Shown: piece by piece, positions 16,982-25,550 of the stretch | Numbering within the stretch: the first letter of the stretch is position 1 | How the letters are laid out: the number at the start of each line of letters is the position of its first letter | Origin: Sneathiella sp. | GTDB taxonomy: Bacteria; Pseudomonadota; Alphaproteobacteria; Sneathiellales; Sneathiellaceae | Assembly (NCBI RefSeq): GCF_029233945.1 | Contig: NZ_JARGOQ010000028.1 | Coordinates: forward strand, 1 to 33,987 | Direction of reading: 5' to 3' | Length of the DNA: 33,987 bases | Translations under genes and position numbers: made by a program | The notes under the pieces: model-generated | Told to the model about the DNA's origin: nothing | Databases searched by the model: none | The model's input: the letters and a program-made list of their open reading frames with translations, nothing else

Positions 16982-17531
16982 CGCGCTTTAGCTCCGCCAG
17001 TTCTTTTTTATAGTAGAATCCATCGACATATCGTTCGCCATTCCAGGCATAGTTCGATTTAGTTGCCCATTTCTCATAACCATTCCCTTCCAGCAGCGCG
17101 ATAGCCGCCGTCTGGGTTTCGCGTACATCCACTTCAAGGATCTTGATGCCTTGCTCTTTTGCGCTGTTCTCAATCACGGCGAGAAGGCCGATGGCAAGGC
17201 CATGACCACGTGCATAAGGCGCGATAAAAAAGGTAGCCACCTGACCGATATGGGCCCCGGCCTCATTATTGGAAAAAGGTTTCAATAGCTGGCCGGAGCC
17301 AACGATCCGTCCTTCAAAACGGGCGCAGTAAAGCTCCCGTACTGGCACCATCAACACGCCCTTCCAGAAATTTTCCTGCACGATACGGCGCGGCGGTGTC
17401 AACCAGCCAAACCCGTTCCCATCGAGAATGGCCTCCTCCGCCGCTTCGCACAGATCGTCCATATCCGCCTGATCGAATTCCTTGATTGCTTCAATCACCG
17501 GCTGCTGGATATGTCTGATTTTATCCACCAC
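16959..17531 (-). CDS. GNAT family N-acetyltransferase
   Basis: The 190-residue protein has the GNAT fold. The acetyl-CoA pyrophosphate loop is seen in [19 protein letters not shown] (R/Q-x-x-G-x-G/A type), preceded by the beta-4 strand IGQVATFF and followed by [20 protein letters not shown], the usual motif B. The acceptor substrate is unknown. It starts with GTG at 17531 (a second GTG is at 17528), one base after the hisH stop, and overlaps hisA by 23 bases, so it is embedded in the his operon between hisH and hisA. The overlaps on both sides argue for co-expression with histidine synthesis, not for a recent loose insertion. Confidence 0.88.
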   Translation of the reverse strand: MVDKIRHIQQPVIEAIKEFDQADMDDLCEAAEEAILDGNGFGWLTPPRRIVQENFWKGVLMVPVRELYCARFEGRIVGSGQLLKPFSNNEAGAHIGQVATFFIAPYARGHGLAIGLLAVIENSAKEQGIKILEVDVRETQTAAIALLEGNGYEKWATKSNYAWNGERYVDGFYYKKELAELKRDESLSGN

Positions 17532-17532
17532 G

Positions 17533-18174
17533 CTAAGGGCTCCATCGTAAAAAATTCGCGATCAGCCGGAGGCCCGTCTCCTGGCTTTTTTCCGGATGAA
17601 ACTGCGTGCCGATCATATTGTCCCGACCGACAATCGCCGTGACCGGACCGCTATAGTCGACGGTCGCCAGAACATGAGCCGGATCGCGCGCCGCCAAATG
17701 ATAGCTATGCACGAAATACGCATGTTGATCGTTCTCGACCCCATCAAAAAGCGGGTGGTCCGCCTTAATCTGCAGCTCGTTCCATCCCATATGAGGGATT
17801 TTCAACTCCGGATCCTTAGGGGTCAGCTTTACGACATCCCCCGCAATCCAGCCAAGCCCCTCCGTCGTGCCATGCTCAATCCCCCGGTTCGCCATGAGCT
17901 GCATCCCGACGCAAATACCAAAAAAAGGGCGGCCCTTGTCAATGACCGCCTCCTGCAGCGCTTCCACCATGCCATCAAGAGCAAGGAGGCCATTCTTGCA
18001 GGCCCGGAACGCCCCGACGCCCGGCAAGACAATCCGATCCGCGGCCGCTACCTCCGCTGCATCGCTGGTGACATTGATCTTCATGGAAAGATTACTTTCA
18101 CGGCAGGCGCGCTCAAACGCCTTCGCGGCGGAGCGGAGGTTCCCCGAGCCATAATCAATGATTACTGTTTCCAT
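17533..18174 (-). CDS. hisH: Imidazole glycerol phosphate synthase subunit HisH
   Basis: HisH is the glutaminase subunit that feeds ammonia to HisF. The 213-residue class I glutamine amidotransferase has the start [20 protein letters not shown], the oxyanion segment [10 protein letters not shown], the nucleophile Cys88 in [10 protein letters not shown], and the His/Glu of the triad in TQFHPEKSQ. It lies 40 bases downstream of hisB and is followed after one base by the GNAT gene. HisH and HisF are here separated by two genes, but all are in one transcription unit. Confidence 0.97.
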   Translation of the reverse strand: METVIIDYGSGNLRSAAKAFERACRESNLSMKINVTSDAAEVAAADRIVLPGVGAFRACKNGLLALDGMVEALQEAVIDKGRPFFGICVGMQLMANRGIEHGTTEGLGWIAGDVVKLTPKDPELKIPHMGWNELQIKADHPLFDGVENDQHAYFVHSYHLAARDPAHVLATVDYSGPVTAIVGRDNMIGTQFHPEKSQETGLRLIANFLRWSP

Positions 18175-18214
18175 TCCGGTACAATTTCTCCCGCGCAGGC
18201 GCGGTGGTTCAAAA

Positions 18215-18814
18215 CTAGAGGCTACCGCCCAGCACGCCCTTGGTGGAAGGGACCGCGTCGGCGCGGCGTGGATCGATTTCTACAGCGTCACGCAATGATC
18301 GCGCCAGCGCCTTGAAACAACTCTCCACGATATGATGATTGTTGGTGCCGTAGAGATTTTCGACATGCAGCGTGATTCCGGCGGCCTGTGCAAAGGCCTG
18401 GAACCATTCCTTGAACAATTCCGTATCCATCTCGCCGAGCTTGTCGCGGCTGAATTCCACCTTCCAGATCAGATAAGGCCGATTAGAGATATCGAGCGCC
18501 ACCCGCGTCAAGGTTTCGTCCATCGGAATATGCGCCTCGGCATAGCGCCGGATGCCCTTCAGATCGCCAAGCGCCTTCGCAAAGGCTTCGCCAATCGCGA
18601 TACCCGTATCTTCCGTCGTGTGGTGAAAATCTATATGCAAGTCGCCGTCCGCGCGCACCGTCAGATCCATCAGGCTGTGGCGGGAAAGCTGCTCCATCAT
18701 ATGATCGAGAAAACCGATACCTGTCTTGACATCATACACGCCCGTACCATCAAGATTGAGTTCAACCTCGATACTGGTTTCTTTTGTTTTCCGCTTCACC
18801 GTTCCAACGCGCAT
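18215..18814 (-). CDS. hisB: Imidazoleglycerol-phosphate dehydratase
   Basis: HisB dehydrates imidazole glycerol phosphate to imidazole acetol phosphate, using a di-manganese site. The 199-residue product is the monofunctional form without the histidinol phosphatase domain. The duplicated metal motifs are [16 protein letters not shown] and [16 protein letters not shown], and [20 protein letters not shown] is the N-terminal signature. The ATG at 18814 has GGAAGGA six bases upstream. It is the first gene of the his run, 110 bases after the 91-residue gene, behind a good promoter. Confidence 0.97.
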   Translation of the reverse strand: MRVGTVKRKTKETSIEVELNLDGTGVYDVKTGIGFLDHMMEQLSRHSLMDLTVRADGDLHIDFHHTTEDTGIAIGEAFAKALGDLKGIRRYAEAHIPMDETLTRVALDISNRPYLIWKVEFSRDKLGEMDTELFKEWFQAFAQAAGITLHVENLYGTNNHHIVESCFKALARSLRDAVEIDPRRADAVPSTKGVLGGSL

Positions 18815-18861
18815 GAATTTTCCTTCCAGCCAAGCCGTTTACCGCGTGATTACCTGGCGAG

Positions 18862-18890
18862 GATATAGCAGGAACGGTGCAGAAATCCAA
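18862..18890 (-). promoter_or_regulatory. Probable promoter of the his operon
   Basis: On the minus strand TTGGAT (18890-18885) and TATATC (18867-18862) are 17 bases apart and about 48 bases upstream of the hisB ATG. Both elements match sigma-70 consensus at four to five positions. I saw no T-box, attenuator-type leader peptide with His codons, or terminator in the leader, so histidine attenuation is not supported. Confidence 0.45.
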
Positions 18891-18924
18891 GTATTAGAGA
18901 CGATGATAGCGACGAAAGCTCGCG

Positions 18925-19200
18925 CTACTGGATTGTATCGCCATTGGTTGCCGGCGTTGCAGCCGCCGTTCCAATTTGTGCGCTCGCCTGCGGCGCAGGG
19001 GTCGTTGCCACATTCCCGCTGTTCTTGATGGTCTCTTCGGCAAGGTTAAGCGCAAATTCGATGCGATCCGCGAGCTCCCTGTAGTTGTCTTTCAGCGCGT
19101 CGGCATGAATATAGCTCAATATCTCGAATATTGCCCGAAGGTTCGAAGCGCGCTCAGCAGCATCATCAATTGCTTCAGTTCCATCACTTACAGTTTCCAT
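18925..19200 (-). CDS. Small hypothetical protein divergent from hslVU
   Basis: The 91-residue product has no family I recognise. Residues 1-62 look like amphipathic helices rich in Ala, Glu, Asp and Leu (for example NLRAIFEILSYIHADALK and LADRIEFALNLAEETIKN). The last 30 residues are Ala/Thr/Pro-rich low complexity and probably disordered. There is no signal peptide, membrane helix or cysteine. The ATG at 19200 has AGGAGAG about six bases upstream, which supports real translation; a TTG three bases further up is less likely. It sits between hslV (divergent, 173 bases away) and hisB (same strand, 110 bases downstream). Confidence 0.65.
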   Translation of the reverse strand: METVSDGTEAIDDAAERASNLRAIFEILSYIHADALKDNYRELADRIEFALNLAEETIKNSGNVATTPAPQASAQIGTAAATPATNGDTIQ

Positions 19201-19312
19201 CAATCTCTCCTCTTTTGGGCTTTTATCTTGGGGAATGACGCTTCACCTCCTTGATTGTGAAGGGTGGTACTGGCAAAAATACATGCATCATCAAGGACAA
19301 AGCCCTTTGCAC

Positions 19313-19340
19313 CTTGACCCGTGCGGCAAAATGGTTACAT
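19313..19340 (+). promoter_or_regulatory. Possible heat-shock promoter of hslVU
   Basis: CTTGAC (19313-19318) and TTACAT (19335-19340) are 16 bases apart and end 33 bases before the hslV ATG. The CTTGAC element fits alphaproteobacterial RpoH promoters, whereas the -10 is less typical than that of dnaK. A sigma-70 reading is also possible. Confidence 0.4.
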
Positions 19341-19373
19341 CGTCAGGGCAAGTTCAAAAAATGAAGAGTATCT

Positions 19374-19934
19374 ATGTCCGAAAAAATTGAAAGCTGGCAC
19401 GGGACGACAATCCTGTCCGTGCGCAAGAATGGAACCGTGGTTGTTGCCGGTGATGGTCAGGTATCGCTTGGCCAGACGGTGATCAAGTCCAATGCCCGGA
19501 AAGTCCGCCGTATTGGCGCGAAAAATGACGTCATCGTCGGCTTTGCCGGTGCGACGGCTGATGCCTTCACCCTGTTTGAGCGTCTGGAAGGCAAGTTGGA
19601 ACAGCACCCGGGCAACCTGACCCGCGCCTGCGTCGAACTTGCGAAAGACTGGCGAACGGATAAATATCTCCGGCGGCTGGAGGCCATGATGGCCGTCGCC
19701 AACAAGGATGTTTCCCTGATCCTGACCGGGACCGGCGACGTGCTGGAGCCGGAAGACGGGATCATCGCCATCGGGTCGGGCGGCAATTATGCCTTGTCCG
19801 CAGCCCGGGCGCTGATAGATCGCGAGGATATGGACGCAAAAGACATCGCCCAGAAGGCCATGGCGATTGCGGCCCAGATCTGCGTCTACACCAACGAAAG
19901 CGTTATCATCGAAAGTATCGGTAAGAATGACTAA
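19374..19934 (+). CDS. hslV: ATP-dependent protease subunit HslV (ClpQ)
   Basis: HslV is the proteolytic dodecamer of the HslUV protease, a proteasome-like Thr hydrolase of the cytoplasm. The 186-residue product has the short propeptide [10 protein letters not shown], followed by the catalytic N-terminal Thr11 in [10 protein letters not shown], and the family blocks [16 protein letters not shown] and [13 protein letters not shown]. The Gly-Thr-Thr processing site is intact. GAAGAG lies upstream of the ATG. Its last eight bases overlap the start of hslU. Confidence 0.97.
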   Translation: MSEKIESWHGTTILSVRKNGTVVVAGDGQVSLGQTVIKSNARKVRRIGAKNDVIVGFAGATADAFTLFERLEGKLEQHPGNLTRACVELAKDWRTDKYLRRLEAMMAVANKDVSLILTGTGDVLEPEDGIIAIGSGGNYALSAARALIDREDMDAKDIAQKAMAIAAQICVYTNESVIIESIGKND

Positions 19935-21237
19935 TTTATCTCCTCGGGAAATCGTCTATGAACTGGATCGCTTCATCATCGGCCAGTCGGACGCCAAGAA
20001 ATCCGTTGCCATTGCTTTGCGCAACCGCTGGCGGCGGCAACAATTACCCGAAGACCTGCGCGAAGAGGTGCTGCCGAAAAATATTCTGATGATCGGCCCA
20101 ACCGGTGTTGGTAAAACGGAAATCTCCCGCCGGCTCGCCAAGCTGGCACACGCGCCCTTCCTGAAGGTTGAGGCCACCAAGTTTACCGAGGTCGGCTATG
20201 TCGGCCGCGACGTGGAACAGATTATCCGTGACCTGATGGAAATCGCGCTTAACATGGTGCGAGAGGACCAACGCAAGCAAGTCGTCGCCAAGGCGGAACT
20301 CGCCGCCGAAGAGCGGGTTCTTGATGCGCTGGTCGGCGATAAGGCCTCCCCCGATACACGGCAGAAGTTCCGCAAGATGCTGCGCGAGGGCGAGCTTGAC
20401 GACAAGGAAGTCGAGCTTGAATTGCTCGATACCGGAAGTGGCGGCATGCCGACCTTTGATATTCCGGGAATGCCGGGCGCGCAAATGGGCATGCTCAATC
20501 TCAATGACATGCTCGGCAAGCTTGGCGGGCCGCGTACAAAGCCCCGCAAGATGCCGGTGAAAGACAGTTACAAGGTTCTCATTGACGAAGAAAGCGACAA
20601 GCTGCTCGATGAGGACGCGGTCGTCCGCGATGCTATCAAGCTGGTTGAAAATAATGGCATCGTCTTCCTTGATGAGATCGACAAGATCTGCGCACGCAGC
20701 GACCGCCAGGGCGCGGATATCAGCCGCGAAGGCGTGCAACGCGATCTTCTCCCGCTCATCGAAGGCACGATCGTCAGCACGAAATACGGCACAGTGCGCA
20801 CAGATCATATTTTGTTTGTCGCCTCTGGCGCCTTCCATATCGCCAAGCCGTCGGATTTACTGCCCGAACTTCAGGGTCGGTTGCCGATCCGGGTGGAACT
20901 GCGGGCGCTGACCAAGGAGGATTTCAAGCGCATCCTGACCGAGCCGGAAGCCAGCCTGATCAAGCAGTATGTCGCCCTGATGGAGACCGAGGAAGTGCAT
21001 CTTAATTTCACCGACGATGCGATTGAAGCCATTGCCACCATCTCCGCCGATGTAAATGCGGCGGTCGAGAATATCGGCGCCCGCCGCTTGCATACAGTGT
21101 TGGAGCGGGTGCTGGAGGAAATCAGCTTTCAGGCGTCCGACAAGGGCGGCACCGTCATCAATATCGACAAGGAATATGTCGAGGAGCATCTCGGTGAACT
21201 GGCAACGAATATGGATCTTTCCAAATTCATCCTGTAA
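19927..21237 (+). CDS. hslU: ATP-dependent protease ATPase subunit HslU (ClpY)
   Basis: HslU is the AAA+ hexamer that unfolds substrates and feeds them to HslV. The 436-residue protein starts [20 protein letters not shown] and carries Walker [10 protein letters not shown], the pore loop [16 protein letters not shown], Walker [11 protein letters not shown] and the sensor region around [15 protein letters not shown]. It ends with DLSKFIL, the C-terminal tail that docks into HslV. The start at 19927 lies eight bases inside hslV; longer in-frame starts read through hslV in another frame and are unlikely. It converges on the crotonase-family gene with nine bases between. Confidence 0.98.
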   Translation: MTNLSPREIVYELDRFIIGQSDAKKSVAIALRNRWRRQQLPEDLREEVLPKNILMIGPTGVGKTEISRRLAKLAHAPFLKVEATKFTEVGYVGRDVEQIIRDLMEIALNMVREDQRKQVVAKAELAAEERVLDALVGDKASPDTRQKFRKMLREGELDDKEVELELLDTGSGGMPTFDIPGMPGAQMGMLNLNDMLGKLGGPRTKPRKMPVKDSYKVLIDEESDKLLDEDAVVRDAIKLVENNGIVFLDEIDKICARSDRQGADISREGVQRDLLPLIEGTIVSTKYGTVRTDHILFVASGAFHIAKPSDLLPELQGRLPIRVELRALTKEDFKRILTEPEASLIKQYVALMETEEVHLNFTDDAIEAIATISADVNAAVENIGARRLHTVLERVLEEISFQASDKGGTVINIDKEYVEEHLGELATNMDLSKFIL

Positions 21238-21246
21238 CCGCCGGAA

Positions 21247-22002
21247 TCAGGCTCCCTTAAAGCTGGCGGGGCGTTTCTCCGTCAGCGCCTGCTTGCCCTC
21301 GGCGAAATCCTCCGATTGCAGGCATTGATGCTGGAACCCCCGGGCTTTCGCCATATCCAGTTCCCCGCGTGCAATATCATTGAGGGTCTCTTTCATGCCG
21401 CGCAAGGAAAGCGGCGCGAGACCGGCAATATCCTGAACGAGGGCTTCCGTGCGCGCCTCCAGCCCCTCAGGCGTAACCAGATAATCCAGAAATCCAATTG
21501 CCTTCAGTTCTTCCGCCGACATCTTCTCGCAGGCGAGGAAAAAACGCTTCGCCGGACCGAGACCCAGCCGCACAACAGCCCGCGCGAGACCCACAGGCGG
21601 ATAGTGAATGCCGATCCGTGCCGGCGGAATAAAGGAACTCATCGTCGTGATCCCGATCCGAAAATCGCAGGAAAGGGCAAGATCAGCCCCGCCGCCATAA
21701 ACCCCGCCGTTCAAGGCACAGATCGTCGGAAAGGGTAGCCGCTCGACCACATCGGTCAACTGTTCCAACGGGTTTTCATCGAAATTATAACGGCCAAGCT
21801 CGCCCAGATCAGCGCCCGCGCAAAAGCTTTTCCCCGTGCCGGTCAGTACCATTACCCTCAGCGATGTGTCTTCCGCTTTCTCACTCAGCCCCTCCCGGAG
21901 CGCCTTCATGGTCGCGGGTGAGAGCTTGTTATGCTGCGCCGGATTGTCAAGGCGCACTCTAAGAGTGGTATTTTCAACGGTGATATGAAAAGATGCGCCC
22001 AT
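21247..22002 (-). CDS. Enoyl-CoA hydratase/isomerase (crotonase) family protein
   Basis: The 251-residue protein has the crotonase fold that binds acyl-CoA. Visible are the CoA/oxyanion segments GKSFCAGADLGEL and ALNGGVYGGGADLALSCDFR, and the helix following ARIGIHYPPVGLA. In true hydratases two Glu residues act as acid/base, in GGG-x-E-L and in the P-E-I segment; here the first is Asp (GGGADLAL) and the second position appears to be Ala (PPARIG). The reaction is therefore probably not classical enoyl-CoA hydration. ATG 22002 follows AAGGAAA; an upstream in-frame ATG (22074) would run into the divergent methyltransferase leader. Confidence 0.88.
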   Translation of the reverse strand: MGASFHITVENTTLRVRLDNPAQHNKLSPATMKALREGLSEKAEDTSLRVMVLTGTGKSFCAGADLGELGRYNFDENPLEQLTDVVERLPFPTICALNGGVYGGGADLALSCDFRIGITTMSSFIPPARIGIHYPPVGLARAVVRLGLGPAKRFFLACEKMSAEELKAIGFLDYLVTPEGLEARTEALVQDIAGLAPLSLRGMKETLNDIARGELDMAKARGFQHQCLQSEDFAEGKQALTEKRPASFKGA

Positions 22003-22109
22003 TATCAGTTTCCTTTTTTGCTTTTCTTGAGTTGAGCCCGACCATAAAGAGATTGCCGCCGCCACGCCATGCAAAATAATCCAATGCCCGTTTTTCGAAA
22101 AGTCCTCTC

Positions 22110-22955
22110 ATGAATATGCGCCGCCTGCACATGGGCCTCAACACCGTCCTCGGCCTGAAGAAGGAGGGGTTCTTTATTCCCTATCGCTATGCTGCGAGCC
22201 TCCCCGATGCGACGGAGCGCGAACCCTATCCCGCCATTGAAAAATTCATGGCGTCGCAAGAAGAAGAATTTGCGAAGTGGTTGAAGACGCTTGCCACCTA
22301 CCAAGACGCGTTCGAAAATTTCGGCACCCTGCCACCACCTGAACCCCGTTTTGAGCAGGACTGGTTTCCCCGGCTGGACGCGGCAATCGCCTACGCGATG
22401 GTGCGTGAGAAGAAACCCACACGCATTGTTGAGATCGGGTCGGGCCATTCCACCCGCTTTATGGCGCGGGCCATCAAGGATGGGGCCCTTTCAACGGAAT
22501 TCACGGCCATCGACCCGGCCCCGCGCGCCGCCATCGAAACCCTGCCTATCCAGGTGATCCACAAAACCCTGCAGGAGGCGGGGAGCAGCCCCTTCATCAG
22601 ACTTTCCGCAGGCGATATTCTGTTTATAGACAGCAGCCATATTGCCATGCCGGGAAGTGATGTTGACCGCCTGTTTCTGGACATCTTGCCATCCCTGCCG
22701 CCGGGCGTGATGATCCATATCCATGATATCTTCCTCCCCCATGACTATCCAGAGAGCTGGGACTGGCGCGGGTATAACGAACAGCAACTCGCCGCCCTTC
22801 TTTTTCTTGGTGGCGGTTATGATCTCCTGTTTTCAAGCGCCTATGTCACAAGCCGGATGAAGGCGGCATTGGCGCAGTCTGTGATCAAGGATTTGTCGAT
22901 CCCGGACGGCGCAGTGGAGACAAGCCTGTGGCTGAAAAAGCGGGTGATCACTTAA
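22110..22955 (+). CDS. Class I SAM-dependent methyltransferase
   Basis: The 281-residue protein has a Rossmann-type methyltransferase domain of the Methyltransf_24 sort. SAM-binding motif I is TRIVEIGSGHSTRFMARAI, motif II ends FTAIDPAP, and DILFIDSSHI plus MIHIHDIFLPHDYP give the post-II acidic/metal-type site. About 90 N-terminal residues precede the domain. The substrate is unknown; such proteins often act on sugars or small molecules. ATG 22110 and the in-frame ATGs at 22116 and 22131 all have poor ribosome binding sites, so the start is uncertain. A membrane cyclase gene follows after 43 bases on the same strand. Confidence 0.88.
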   Translation: MNMRRLHMGLNTVLGLKKEGFFIPYRYAASLPDATEREPYPAIEKFMASQEEEFAKWLKTLATYQDAFENFGTLPPPEPRFEQDWFPRLDAAIAYAMVREKKPTRIVEIGSGHSTRFMARAIKDGALSTEFTAIDPAPRAAIETLPIQVIHKTLQEAGSSPFIRLSAGDILFIDSSHIAMPGSDVDRLFLDILPSLPPGVMIHIHDIFLPHDYPESWDWRGYNEQQLAALLFLGGGYDLLFSSAYVTSRMKAALAQSVIKDLSIPDGAVETSLWLKKRVIT

Positions 22956-22998
22956 AAATGAAGGGTTGTGCTTTCTATGTTACCGAGAACGAGCGCAT

Positions 22999-24357
22999 AT
23001 GACGGGAATGTGGACAAGCATTAAAAAAGCCATTCTGGGCGAAGCAATCGACGGGAAATTGCCCGCGCGGGTGCAGGATGCCATCACGCGCCAGCAGAGC
23101 CAGTCGGAAATCCTGATCGCCTGGGTGCAGGTGTTTATCGTCATTACCTTCTCCACCCTCTATGCCCTCTCGCCAAAGACCTTCGCCGCCGATGTCATGT
23201 TCGCACCTGTGCCGTATGCGCTTATGATCTACGGGCTGTTTACGGCGCTTCGCCTGCTGCTCGCCTATTTCGGCAGGATGCCGTGGTGGTTTATCAGTCT
23301 CTCTGTCATCGCCGATATGGCGCTTTTGATGTTCCTGATCTGGAGTTTTCATATCCAGTATGAACAGCCGCCATCCTTCTATCTGAAGGCACCGACCCTG
23401 CTCTATGTCTTTATCTTTATCGCTCTTCGCGCCCTTCGGTTCGAGGCGACCTATGTTCTGCTCGCGGGAGCGTCGGCGGCGATTGGCTGGCTTATCCTGT
23501 TGGGATATGCCGTCCATATTGACGGCGGCATGGCGCAGATCACCCGCGATTACGTTGAATTCACCATGTCGCATAAAATCCTGCTCGGCGCGGAGTTTGA
23601 CAAGGTCATCAGCATTATCGTGGTCACCCTCATCCTCGCACTGGTCATTGTGCGGGCGCGGCGGCTACTGATCCATTCCGTGGCGCAGGCAACCGCAGCA
23701 GAGGATCTCTCGCGCTTCTTCTCACCGGAGATCGCGGCGCAGATTACCCATTCAGAAAGCTGGATCGAGCCCGGCACCGGCGAAAGTCGTCAGGCGGCAA
23801 TCCTGCATTGCGATCTGCAGGGCTTTACCAAGCTCTCCATGGAGCGGCCCGCGAATGAGGTGATTTCGCTGCTGGCGGAATATCAATCCCGCATGGTGCC
23901 CGTAATCCAGAAGCATGGCGGCACCATCGACAAGTTCCTCGGCGACGGCATCCTAGCGACCTTCGGCGCGGCGGTCCCGACGGAGCATTACGCAGCCGAT
24001 TGCCTCCGTGCAATGGAGGATCTGAGCAAAGAATCGGTAGCTTGGTCAAAGGACCGGGAAGCGGACGGAAAAGACCCGATGACTGTCCGTTTTGTCTCCG
24101 CTGTTGGCGCGATTGTGTTCGGCGCGGTCGGGGACAGCAGCCGGCTTGAGTACACGGTGATTGGGGAGCCGGTCAATCTCGCCGCCAAGCTCGACAAGCA
24201 TGCAAAAGATGAGCAGGCCACTGGCGTCACCACAAGGGACGCGCTGGAACTCGCCCGCGCGCAGGGCTATACGTCCAAGGCTAGCTTGGAAATTCGGGAA
24301 GGGCGGGCCGTTGACGGCATCAAGGGGACCGTCGATCTCGCCATCTTCCGCCCCTGA
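22999..24357 (+). CDS. Membrane class III adenylate/guanylate cyclase, six-helix sensor
   Basis: The 452-residue protein has six hydrophobic segments at about 39-57, 69-90, 96-117, 131-147, 151-172 and 202-222, followed by a cyclase domain at 265-450. The membrane part lacks the paired His pattern of the first cyclase, so it is a different sensor type. Catalytic features are metal ligands Asp272 and Asp316, base-selecting Lys312 and Thr386 (ATP type) and Asn393. The transition-state Arg of the N-x3-R motif is replaced by Lys397 (VNLAAKLDKH). This may lower or change activity, or may be a tolerated variant. ATG 22999 is preferred to an in-frame start 33 bases upstream. It ends eight bases from the convergent permease gene. 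Confidence 0.88.
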   Translation: MTGMWTSIKKAILGEAIDGKLPARVQDAITRQQSQSEILIAWVQVFIVITFSTLYALSPKTFAADVMFAPVPYALMIYGLFTALRLLLAYFGRMPWWFISLSVIADMALLMFLIWSFHIQYEQPPSFYLKAPTLLYVFIFIALRALRFEATYVLLAGASAAIGWLILLGYAVHIDGGMAQITRDYVEFTMSHKILLGAEFDKVISIIVVTLILALVIVRARRLLIHSVAQATAAEDLSRFFSPEIAAQITHSESWIEPGTGESRQAAILHCDLQGFTKLSMERPANEVISLLAEYQSRMVPVIQKHGGTIDKFLGDGILATFGAAVPTEHYAADCLRAMEDLSKESVAWSKDREADGKDPMTVRFVSAVGAIVFGAVGDSSRLEYTVIGEPVNLAAKLDKHAKDEQATGVTTRDALELARAQGYTSKASLEIREGRAVDGIKGTVDLAIFRP

Positions 24358-24365
24358 TTCCCGTG

Positions 24366-25550
24366 TTACTTATACGGATCCGCCGCGTCGCGCAGGCCGT
24401 CGCCCAGGAAGTTAAACGCCAACACCACAATAATCACCGGCAGTACCGGATAGATCAGCCAAGGCGTCGTCGCCACCGCGTTGATATTAGTCGTCTCATT
24501 GAGAAGAACGCCCCATGACGTAATCGGTGGACGCAATCCCAACCCGAGGAAGGAGAGCGCCGTCTCCCCCAATATCATGCTCGGGATCGCGAGGCTGGCA
24601 CTGGCAATCAGATGGCTTGCAAAAGAGGGCAGCAGGTGACGGCCGATAATCCGCTTAGGCTTGGCGCCCATCAACTGCGCGGCGGTGCAGAAATCCTCCT
24701 CCCGGAGCGAGAGGAATTTCGATCGCACGGCACGCGCAAGTCCCGGCCAGTCGAGGAGCCCGAGAATTACCGTCAGCCCGAAGAAGACAAGGATCGGCGA
24801 CCAGGTCACCGGCAGCGCCGCGGACAGCGCCAGCCAGAGCGGCAGCTGCGGCAGGGATTTCAGGAGCTCGATCGTTCGCTGGATGACATTGTCGATCCAG
24901 CCGCCGTAATAACCGGAAATGCCGCCCAGAATAATGCCAAGGGTGAAGCTGATGGCGATGCCGATCAAGCCAATAGAGAGGGAAATTCGCGCACCATAGA
25001 TAATACGCGAAAGAATATCCCGCCCGAGCCGGTCGGTCCCAAGCCAGAAGAAGGAAGCCAGTTTCTTGTCATCCGGACAGACGAGATGCAAATTCGCCTT
25101 GAACATTCCCCAGAATTTATATTCATCTCCGGCGCAGAAGAAGCGCAAGGGATAAGGCTTGTTGCTATTGATCTCATATTCGCGCTTCAAGGTTTCCCGG
25201 TTGAGCCGCTGCTTATAGCCATAGACGAAGGGACCGACGAGCTCGCCATCATGAAAGAGATGGATCGACTGCGGCGGCGCGAAGATATATTTCGTATGTC
25301 GCGTCTGCAGATCATAAGGCGCCAGAAATTCCGATATCAAGATGGATAGATAGAAGAGCAGCAAGACAATCCCGCTGATGACCGCAATCCGGTGGCGGCG
25401 GAACTTCCACCACATCATCTGCCATTGCGACGCCATGTAGAAGCGTTCCTGCTCGGGCGTGAATTTCTCCACCGAGTGGGGGTCAAACGGTTCGCGGGAA
25501 TACCAATGCTCGAGCGGCGGCTCCTTGTTGGGTCCGGTTGTCTCCGTCAT
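24366..25550 (-). CDS. Peptide-type ABC transporter permease (DppC/YejE-like)
   Basis: The 394-residue inner-membrane permease belongs to the OppC/DppC class. TM1 is at about 55-75, followed by an unusually long periplasmic insert (about 78-168) before LGTDRLGRDILSRIIYGARIS, the canonical start of the transport domain. The coupling (EAA) loop is FCTAAQLMGAKPKRIIGRHLLPS in outline. The insert contains NKPYP and two cysteines, Cys139 and Cys158, that could form a disulfide. The long insert and NKPYP resemble YejE, as I recall it. The ATG overlaps the stop of the other permease by four bases. It is the last gene of the run. Confidence 0.92.
   Translation of the reverse strand: MTETTGPNKEPPLEHWYSREPFDPHSVEKFTPEQERFYMASQWQMMWWKFRRHRIAVISGIVLLLFYLSILISEFLAPYDLQTRHTKYIFAPPQSIHLFHDGELVGPFVYGYKQRLNRETLKREYEINSNKPYPLRFFCAGDEYKFWGMFKANLHLVCPDDKKLASFFWLGTDRLGRDILSRIIYGARISLSIGLIGIAISFTLGIILGGISGYYGGWIDNVIQRTIELLKSLPQLPLWLALSAALPVTWSPILVFFGLTVILGLLDWPGLARAVRSKFLSLREEDFCTAAQLMGAKPKRIIGRHLLPSFASHLIASASLAIPSMILGETALSFLGLGLRPPITSWGVLLNETTNINAVATTPWLIYPVLPVIIVVLAFNFLGDGLRDAADPYK

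Noticed and set aside
16190-17062. 290-residue plus-strand reading frame over hisA
   Set aside because: Antisense to hisA and the GNAT gene with no family resemblance.
18862-18924. Histidine attenuator or leader peptide before hisB
   Set aside because: No run of His codons and no terminator/antiterminator pair is visible in the leader.
20044-20838. 264-residue minus-strand reading frame opposite hslU
   Set aside because: Fully antisense to hslU; biased composition typical of shadow frames.
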